Positions 56,301 through 64,000 of a stretch of 64,000 nucleotides of DNA are shown here, piece by piece. The notes beneath the pieces were generated by a model. The model was not told the DNA's origin and did no database searches. It saw only the letters and a list, made by a program, of their open reading frames with translations. Position 1 is the stretch's first letter. Every line of letters starts with the position of its first letter. The translations under genes and the position numbers were made by a program. This DNA is from Hippophae tibetana (Eukaryota; Streptophyta; Magnoliopsida; Rosales; Elaeagnaceae), in assembly GCA_037013495.1 (NCBI GenBank), contig CM072811.1, positions 14,327,190 to 14,391,189 of the forward strand, given 5' to 3'.

Positions 56301-56397
56301 CACACTGATGACCCTTTCACATTAACACTTCATGAAAAACAAGTATTTTATATGAGCTATCAAATTGACATAAGATGGTCTATTGTGGTAACGCCTA
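53337..56397 (+). mobile_element. CACTA transposon with decayed transposase (CACTA-2)
   Basis: Begins CACTACTACTAAAG, then subterminal repeats (AAAGTCATTT, AAAATGACTTAT, TTTAAAGTTGGTTCG, GTAGCGTCGATTC) at 53350-53535. The following 350 bp match CACTA-1. A transposase pseudogene fills 54375-56397. Its right end is absent: LTR R2 begins at 56398 inside the last transposase motif. The frames 53578-53931 and 54154-54363 are not supported. Confidence 0.85.
54375..56397 (+). pseudogene. TNP2-type CACTA transposase
   Basis: 54375-54587: transposase-associated domain (YTSGVENFLEFACRD, IMIRCSCVKCKN, YKYWYYHG). 54782-54997: MSGLVHLYNVKATNGFSDKE, FPEGIEFPSSIYEVKKSL, SCPNDFIIYRK. 55031-55216 and 55220-55420: core with LRHPCDSPNWK, NLRLAIVVYGINPHSSLSN, YSCWLVILVTYNLSP, PGVDIDVYL. 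55462-56150: broken C-terminal half with HVQLSIICLYSFFN. 56214-56397: CDWIEDVINVGYKIDDFGLT, VFYM. At least seven stops or shifts. Confidence 0.85.
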
Positions 56398-58102
56398 GTT
56401 GTCTCTCTTAGGAGAACATAAAACGTACAAGTATACAAGGTCACAAGTAATAAAATTTGATAAGTAAAGTATCATTCCCATGGAGATTTGTCACTATAGT
56501 TTATTGAGTACTAAAATTATTTTACTTTGATTTTATCCAAAACAATCGTTAATTGGAACAAGTTAACTAAAGAGTTTTATAACAAAATAAAAAAATTCTA
56601 GGATTGCAGTTTTTCACCAAATTAATCCACTCGAATCATATTATTTTCTCTCGATTTATATTTTTATAGTAAATTTAATTTGTCAACTGAGAACTTCTAA
56701 TTTTATCCATACATCTCTTCTGAAATCCGTATAGACACACCTCGCTAAATTAATTCACTATATTCCTATGAGAATTAAAATCACCAAGATTCATTACGTT
56801 CTAAGTTCTCAAATGGCCACACATACGATAAAGGTATATTCCTATCCTCCATATATACATGTTATTCTATCAATGAGAAATATACACAAAAATGTCTCTT
56901 CCAAGTTTATTTAAGTGCCACAGATTTTCCAATAATCAAAAGCACTAAGCACAAATAGAATAAACAAATTAAAAGTCTTATAAATCATTCAAAAATAATT
57001 AAACTCAAGCTTCATAAATTTAGATAAAACGAAACCCTAGAAAAATTAAATTACTTCATAAATAAAATTTAAATTACAACAGTTAAGGAATATTAGATGA
57101 AGAACAAAAGAAAATTAAATTTTTTTGAGCATATTTGGCACACGTAGAAAAAATATATTTTTCTACACGCGGGGGGACAAAAACGTATGTCAAAAAAAAT
57201 AAATTAATCCACGTGGGGGACAAGAATATTGAGACACACAAACACGCAAAACAAGGGGAACGTGCGCGGTTGTTGATTTTCATTTCAATACACACTACCA
57301 CATGTCGCAATCTGATTCGCCGCAAGAAATAGTGGGACACATGGCAGCCTTAAATTGGTGGGAGGAACGAGCTCACGAGGGACGCCGCGTAGGGTATAAT
57401 GGCACCGAGGCATGTGGGGGATAGCTGCTCGAAACGTGTGCATGGTTCTGTGTTTTTGTATTCATCAAAGCGTGCCACGTGCCAGCACATGATTGGCTGA
57501 AAGAAATAGTAGGACATGTGGTATACTCTAAATGGTTGGAGGGAGAGATTGGGTCCTACCCCTATACACCGGCCTGCACAGGAGGTGGGCCTCATAAGGC
57601 GCACTGAACTGTGTGAACTAGAAAAACCGCATCCACTCCCTTTTGTCGCGATTGCAATCCATGAACAGTTGGTGTCGCACGTTTGTGATTGCGCGCGTGG
57701 CCTCCTTTGCTGCAGAAAAAATAAATTTCCTTAATTGCATTTTAGCCCTCCAATTTAATTCAAATTTGTTTTTAAACTTTCTTTAATTGCAATTAAGCCC
57801 TTTAGTAATTTAAATTAACTTTTAAACTTTTGTTAATTATAATTATGCCTGATTTTAATTCAAATTATATTTTAGACTTTTATTAATTACAATTAGGCAC
57901 TCTTTTATTTTAAATTATATTTTTATACATAAATTTGTAATTAAGTACTTTTTCGACTCAAATTATTTAATTTTCTTAAAAATATATTCCTTAAAAATAA
58001 ACAGTAAATATTAATATATTCCATTTAAAATTAACTAAAAATGTCAAGAACATAACAATTATAATTAATAAAATAGATGAAAATAACTATATAAAAGAAT
58101 CA
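56398..58102 (-). repeat. LTR R2 (minus, partial)
   Basis: Left end AGTTGTCTCTC corresponds to the complement of the R LTR 3' end; the first bases are mutated. It runs through the R core (GATTTGTCAC, AATTTAATTTG), the GC-rich block (57160-57720, CACGTG at 57476-57481) and the AT-rich end, and breaks at 58102 before the expected ATACAGTTATCA. About 1.7 kb. No target duplication found. Open frames in the GC-rich block (57083-57734) are not conserved with R1 or R3. Confidence 0.7.
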
Positions 58103-58267
58103 CGGGTATTTTTTATTATTTTTTAGGTATTTTCGCTTAAAAACGTAACTTAAAAACTTAAAAAAGAATACTGAATGCAATACATCACAAATATTTTAAA
58201 TCATTTTTTCACCCACTTTTTATTTATTTCTTCAACTATAAATACCCCCATTCTCTTTATAACTAAA
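58103..58267 (+). repeat. Left part of the LTR-like host of R3
   Basis: No gene. AT-rich, with a TATA-like CTATAAATAC at 58236-58245 and a CT-rich stretch. It continues after R3 at 60335; the two parts join through one copy of CTAAA. Confidence 0.45.
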
Positions 58268-60334
58268 TGATAACTATATTTTATACAGTGATTTGCGTCT
58301 GTTTTATTAATTATAATTGTTAGTTCTTTACATTTTTAGTTAATTTTTAATTAATTAAATTAATATTTAGTATTAGTTTTTAATAAATATATTTTCAAGT
58401 AAATTAATAAATTTTAATTAAAAAAGGACTTAATTGCAATTATAAAAAGCTTACAATTTAATTTGAAATTAAAAATGGGTGAAATTACAAATATCAAAAG
58501 ATTATAAATTAATTTGAATTAAATTTGTGGGTCAAAATGCAATTAATAAAAGTTGAATTTCTGCGCAGAAGAAGAGTCACTCGTGACATTCACAACGCCC
58601 AACACACACCTTCCGATCATCCAATCAACGGTCAAGATTGGGCACATGCAATCCAGACGTGACAAAGGTGACTACACCCGGAACTCCCGAAGCATGCGAC
58701 TCGGCAAACGTAGGGCCTACCTGCCGCGTAGGCTAGCATGCAGGGTGGGACCCACGTGTCGGTTGTGCAGATTTTCTCCCGAGTCGATCGATGACCGTTG
58801 GATTTGTTGAACGGTCCAGATTTAAAACGCGTGGAAGCAGCTATCGTGCACCGAGCAGCTCGCTTACATTCCCATGCGATGCGGTTCATCAAAGCAGCGT
58901 GCACCCTCGCATTTCACTGAATAAGAAGCAGCCACATGTCACCTCAATCTTCCAACCAATCACATGATGACATGTGGCATGTATTTGGCAAAATAAAAAC
59001 GCAGAAACGACGCCCACTTACCAGCTGTTAACGCGTCGCCATGTGTCGAAGCCAACTATCGCGCACTTCCAGCGCGATGAAATCGTGTGTGACGCGTTCC
59101 AGATGATCTCCATGTGCCCGCTCTTGCGACCGAATGAAAAGCTTCCACGTGTCTTGTTATATCTCGCAGCCAATCAAATTATGACATGTGGCATGCGCAA
59201 AAGAAAAAAAATCAGAAAAGTGCGTAACATTTTCATGCGTGTGTTTATTTTAATTCTCCCCATGTTTTGTTTGTCCCCCACTACATGTATTGTGATAAAA
59301 AAAATAAAAAAATAAAAAATAATAGTTGGAGGTGGGGGATATATTTTGTACGCAAGAAAAAGATGTGGGTTGGTTTTAGTTTTAGTTTTTTTTTCGTAGC
59401 TTGCACTTTTACATTTTTTTCTCTCTTCAAATTTTCTTTTGTTTTCCTCTCTGTGTGTTTTCTACAACAAGCAACACGTTTATTTGTCATTTTGTGTTGT
59501 ATTTTCTTAGGAAAATTTTAGAGAAAGAAGACAACAAAGAAGAAGGAAAGGGAAGAAATTTATTTTTCATTGAGGAATCGTGAAAGAGTTTTTCGTAATC
59601 TATTTTCTTTTAATTTTTATTTCTCTGAAATGCTTTATTATTGTGGTGTTGTAATTTTAATTTCTACTATGAACTAATTTATTTGTTCTAGGATTACAGT
59701 GTAGCGTAAATTATGAAACTTGAATTAATTATTTTTGAATTATTTATGGAACTGTTTTAAGTTGTTTATTTTATCTATGTTTAATGCTTTTAATTATCGG
59801 AAGATTAATTAACTGATCTATGACACTTAAATAAACTTCGAAAAGACATTTTTGTGTGTTGCTCGTGATAAAATAACGTATATATATAAGGGATAGAAAT
59901 ATACTTTTATTGTATATGTAACTGTTTGAGAACTCATAACTTAATAAATCTGGTTGAATTTAATTCTCATAGGAATATAGTGAATTATTTTAGTGAGATG
60001 TGTCTGTATGGAGCTCGGAAGAGATATGGATAAATTAGGAGTTCTTGGTCAACAACTTAAAATATGAAAACATTAATCAAGAAAAAATAAAATGTTCAAG
60101 TGGATTAATTTGGTGAAACTACAATCCTAGAATTTTCTTAAAAATTGTTAAACAAAATTAGTTAAGTCAAACTGCATCAAATTATTGATTGTTTGGATAA
60201 ATTTAGGTTTAAATAATTTTAGTACTTAACGAAAACTAGTAACAAATCTCTGTGGGAACGATATTTTACTTATCATATTATTACTTATGGTCGTGTATAC
60301 TTGCACGATTTTATGTTTTTCGAAAGAGACAACA
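58268..60334 (+). repeat. Solo LTR R3 (about 2.07 kb)
   Basis: TGATAACTATATTTTATAC to GAAAGAGACAACA, flanked by perfect 5-bp duplications CTAAA (58263-58267 and 60335-60339). Same order of landmarks as R1: AT-rich start, GC-rich block 58570-59240 with CACGTG at 58753-58758 and 59146-59151, a purine-rich tract AGAAAGAAGACAAC, TATATATAAGGG, and GTGGGAACGATATTTTACTTATC near the end. No primer site or internal region, so it is a solo LTR. Confidence 0.9.
58920..59215 (+). promoter_or_regulatory. G-box module region in R3
   Basis: Two copies of the module known from R1: CCACATGTC ... GACATGTGGC (58932-58978, G-boxes decayed to CACATG/CATGTG) and CCACGTGTC ... GACATGTGGC (59145-59193), about 214 bp apart. 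A CCAAT-like AACCAATCA or GCCAATCA lies between the arms in both. Confidence 0.45.
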
Positions 60335-61459
60335 CTAAACACACCTCAAAACACATATTCTCTTTTTCTTTCTCTCATTTCTTAGTTTTTAAGTTTTTAT
60401 TAGTTAGTTTCTCTTAGTTTTAGAGTTCTTCTCTTTTTGAGAAGAACTAGTTATGTTTTTGTAATTTATTTGCTTTTCGATTCAATAAATGAGAGTCCAA
60501 ATTCCGCTTGGAGGTTTTCCATCAATTCATTAACTTTGCTGGCTCTTTGTAAACATGATGTAATAATAACGTTGTTATGCTTGCGAAATATTAAATAGGT
60601 AAAAATCTCTAAAAGGAATTGATTTTATTTTTATACAAGATTTTATATTAAGAATGTTAGAGAGAAATATATTATTTTTCATTACAAACTTAAATCTGAA
60701 AATTAGATTTTAAGGTTTAGTTATCCGGTTTAATTTAGAGTAGTGCTCTTTTATTTGTTAGTACAATCGCCCAGTAGTTAGAGTGAAGCTCTATTTCAAA
60801 AGTTTTTATAAGAATTATTATATGAAAATGTATTGACAACATGCTTTCAGTAGTAGTTTTAAAACTTGAAAGTTAGTATTCGGATAACTAAATTCTTAGG
60901 TTTAATTTAGACACCTTAAATAAAGTTTAAACTATCTAACCCCACCAAAGGTGGCATTTAAATGGTTCATTTTCAATCTCTTAGAAAAAGGAATTAATTT
61001 AATTAACCAAATTAGTTATCAACCTCACTCATAGGTGTTAATTGATTTTTTTAGTTAACAAAGAATATCTAACCCCACCAAAGGTGGTATTCAAATAAAA
61101 AACAGAGAATCAATAAATATCAATTCATATCTTTAATAACCGAAATAATATGAGCAAGCATAATTAACTTAGGTATTATATCCATAAATACTCCACTATT
61201 ACAAATGATAAAATTTTCATAAATTTTTATTGAATCTATGTTTATTTTTATATCAGTAGATTAGAAACACAAAAACCCAAATATCGTGACAGGATGTTTA
61301 GGATTTAATTTCATTTTTAAAAGTTTGATAATAATAAATTAAAAACCACATATATTCCTTCCTTAGATCGACCTTGGGAGTATACTTATCATTTTCTACG
61401 AAATGATTTGTGCACTTGTGAGAGTTTTATAAATATAAAACAAAAGTATTGGCAGGATC
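60335..61459 (+). repeat. Right part of the LTR-like host of R3
   Basis: No gene. CT-rich start, GATTCAATAAATGAGAG near 60478, then near 61357-61435 CCTTCCTTAGATCGACC and GTATACTTATCATTTTCTACG, phrases I associate with Tat/Athila LTR ends. It contains a direct repeat of ATCTAACCCCACCAAAGGTGG at about 60937 and 61068. Right border with R4 not resolved. Confidence 0.4.
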
Positions 61460-62022
61460 GGCGATGCCGATTTTCGCTCATCAACACCGCGCAGGGGATA
61501 ATGGCACCGATACATGTGGAGGAGAGTTGCTCGAAACGTGTGTGTGGTTTTGCGTTTTTGTGTTCATCAAAGCATGCCACGTGTCAGCACATGATTGGCT
61601 GAAAGAAATAGTAGGACACGTGGCAGACTCTAAATGGTTGGAGGGAGAGATTGCATTTAGCCCTCCAATTTAATTCAAATTAGCTTTTAAACTTTCTTTA
61701 ATTGCAATTAAGCCCTTTACTAATTTAAAATAACATTTAAACTTTTGTTAATTATAATTAAGCCTGATTTTAATTTAAATTATATTTTAGATTTTTATTA
61801 ATTGCAATTAAGCACTCTTTTATTTTAAATTATATTTTAAGACATAAATTTGTAATTAAGTACTTTTTCGACTCAAATTATTTAATTTTCTTAGAAATAT
61901 ATTCCTTAAAAATAAAGAGTAAATATTAATATATTCCATTTAAAATTAACTAAAAATGTCAAGAACATAGCAATTATAATTAATAAAATAGATGAAAATA
62001 ACTACATAAAATACAGTTATCA
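61460..62022 (-). repeat. LTR R4 (minus, truncated, with internal deletion)
   Basis: Matches R2 from its GC-rich block (GGGGATAATGGCACCGA) to the TG end (complement TGATAACTGTATTTTATG at 62022). After GGTTGGAGGGAGAGATT it skips about 170 bp present in R2. CACGTG at 61578-61583 and 61617-61622 form an inverted pair, GCCACGTGTC ... GACACGTGGC. The left end is missing. Confidence 0.75.
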
Positions 62023-64000
62023 CGCCTCCATAAAAAGAGTTCTACCGTTATGATGCTTTAGAAGATGATGACATGCTTGATTTTCATTATCCAATATTAG
62101 TCATTTCTCAAACAAATAGCCTAATGTATATGATGATCTAGTTGATAATGATGATTATTCATCATGGACCCCTTTTGCTTGGCCTCTGTCTTGAACTCAA
62201 TCTTTTGAGCTATAGTATCCACATTGGCCTTTACTTTGTGACTCACCTCCTTTGTAGAAGCGTTAGATTGTCTTTGTACTTCCATGTCCCCCTCTTCAAC
62301 TTTCTTTTTTGAGCTCAAAGGTGGCCCTATTTAAATTCTCTTCCTTATCAATTTCCGCATCTTCCCACTAGGTTTCTCGTACCAGCAGCGTAGTGTACTT
62401 TGAGCACATAGATGCATGACTCTATTTTTCTTGAACAAGCTCAACTTTTAAATACCCCATGTTGTGAGCTTTGTCAAAATCATAGAGTAGTATCGACTAC
62501 AAAATAGAAACAATGTGAAAAAAAATATCGAGCTCATAATTCACGACAAATATGACATACAAGATGCAAGATAATGCACCTGACATATCTAACGACGAAT
62601 GACCTTGCCAGAATTAGCACCCTCGTAAATAGCCTCGATATGCTTCATACATGTATCAGTAGAAAGGTGGCTCATACAAGGATCGAAGTACTCTGGCACC
62701 AAACATCGATTTAAGATGATCCTTTCAACATCAGTAGTAAGGTCTTTTTCAATAGCCTTCCTTTTCTTCAAATATCTTTAAAGATTGCCAAATTCTTTAG
62801 AACCCTAGTAGAGAGTGGGAGTCACATACTCCTCCGGCAAGGATGATAGGGGAGGGCAAACATTCAAAGGCTCATCAAGCACCACCTCTTCTTTTTCTTC
62901 TTAAAGGAAGAAGATCGACATTCATGAGAGGATTTTCCCCTTTTCCCATCGAAAAGCCCCCTTAAGAACATGGGGTGTACACATGGGAGAACTCACCCTT
63001 ACCGGCTTGACCTTGCTCTTCATACAAGCAAAAATTTGGGTAGTGCTCAAATCCATGTGATATGTAGATTAAAATCGAGAGGATATCATGTTAATCACCT
63101 CGGGGTCAAAAACAATCTCCCAAGGTATATATAAGGAAGCAAGAACAAGATAAGATGTAGGGCTAGGTCATCATAATCAGGGACCTTCTCGAACTGGCCC
63201 CAAAAGTCTATAGGAGGAATTCTGCATTTAGGATAAGCCTAGGGTTTATGAGGAGCTCAGGGTTTACAATTCACTCTAAGGGGGCTACACAGTACCATTC
63301 CATATCAACCCGCACATAATAAAACACATGGTGTTTAATAAGGTCCTATAGTTGGTTTACTTAGGGAGATAGTTTTGGATATCAACCAACATTTGCTTTG
63401 TGTTAAGACTCAAGGTAGTGATTAAATAAGTCATATTCCTTATCATAACATCAATGTTATTCCATATGCTTCTTATTAGCTTGGTGTCTTTTATGCGAGA
63501 CACCCACTAACTTGAAACATAGAAAAAAATACTTTTTTCCAATTTTTCTCATTTTTAGGAAGTAACATGTTTACCCCCCGATCCTGCTTCATTAACATAT
63601 AGATCCTTCTCAGATATATGGGGTTCTGTTTTAGGACATACACCTTATTAAACTCGTCCATCTCTAAGTCCACCCTAAGTTCTTGACAGATCAATTTTAG
63701 GAGAGTAGATATCTCCACCAATTAGGAATCAACTACCCCGATAAAAACTCCGTCTTAAGCAAGAACCTCCTAATACGAGGATATATGGGGAACCTTACCC
63801 CTAGCCATAAATATTTCTCATGAAAGATAGTCCACCGGAAGGAGGTTGATCACTATTGCACGCTACCTCTGGACAAATCATTATTTGAACCAAGGAAGGG
63901 ATGTTATAGGTTCTTCTTAATCTCTCTTCATCCTAGAGAAACAATCCAAAAGTCTTAGATACAATCAAATAACCCCTAGTGCAACCTATTGGTTCTTCAG
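62023..64000 (-). pseudogene. Unassigned decayed coding region, perhaps retrotransposon ORF
   Basis: Minus frames 62121-62318 (charged, EVSHKVKANVDTIAQKIEF), 62589-62771 (MKKRKAIEKDLTTDVERI, LVPEYFDPCMSHLSTD) and 63491-63721 (LKLICQELRVDLEMDEF, KNEKNWKKVFFSMFQVSG), with more coding-like text between (IPPIDFWGQFE near 63200). The NWKKVFF phrase recalls the plant 'putative gypsy-type transposon' domain found with some Tat elements. Several stops. It continues beyond the window. Confidence 0.35.

Noticed and set aside
56398-58267. Right end of CACTA-2 beyond R2
   Set aside because: I searched 58103-58267 for subterminal motifs and a GTAGTG end and found none.
58553-58810. 85-codon ORF in R3 and the opposite 58632-58904 frame
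   Set aside because: Not conserved in R1; by-product of the GC-rich LTR block.
59267-59583. 84- and 60-codon ORFs in R3
   Set aside because: Phe-rich low-complexity frames in LTR sequence, absent from R1.

Overview
This window looks like nuclear DNA of a flowering plant, probably a eudicot and possibly a legume (the legume call is only an impression). It is very AT-rich. Nearly all protein-coding similarity belongs to broken transposable elements, and I found no intact cellular protein-coding gene. The one convincing host gene is a microRNA gene, MIR169, on the minus strand at 49121-49242. A decayed second hairpin of the same family lies just downstream at 48898-49039.

Layout. 1-42063 is dominated by one Ty3/gypsy family, called G1 here. 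Its LTRs start TGGAGATCGAGG and end GGTCCGCATCA, and its primer site matches initiator tRNA-Met. Its leader carries a 30-bp minisatellite, and its Gag starts MSKEGGE. Two copies keep remains of the whole gag-pol: H (minus, 21152-25762) and G (plus, 35748-42063). The others (A 430-4735; B, C, D 4740-9990; K, M, N 11456-19466; P 34262-35747) are deletion derivatives that share breakpoints, which suggests a non-autonomous subfamily. G1 copies sit inside an older 87-bp tandem array (10951-11455 and 19467-19788), inside a second Ty3 family (G4, 19789-21151) and beside a third (G2, 27338-34213, and another G2 piece 42291-44200).

44430-48118 holds a Ty3 integrase (G3). It is interrupted by an older insertion that itself carries a complete gag-only Copia element (44977-47303, target duplication TAAAC). 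48119-52374 is the least repetitive stretch and holds the MIR169 pair. 52375-53336 is a Tat-like RNase H/integrase fragment, cut by a CACTA transposon with a decayed TNP2-type transposase (53337-56397). A relative of that CACTA, without transposase, lies at 17125.

The right end is built from a roughly 2-kb LTR family, called R here. R1 (29575-31596) is a solo LTR inside G2, R2 (56398-58102) and R4 (61460-62022) are minus-strand copies, and R3 (58268-60334) is a solo LTR with a perfect CTAAA duplication. Each R copy has a GC-rich block with G-box (CACGTG) motifs. R3 splits another LTR-like sequence. 62023-64000 is minus-strand coding wreckage that I cannot assign firmly.

How it fits together: the region is a nested retrotransposon block beside a small MIR169 locus. 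Full-length-derived G1 copies probably represent the source that could once have mobilised the shortened copies in trans. Every autonomous-type copy seen here is now broken. All boundaries and family calls were made by eye.
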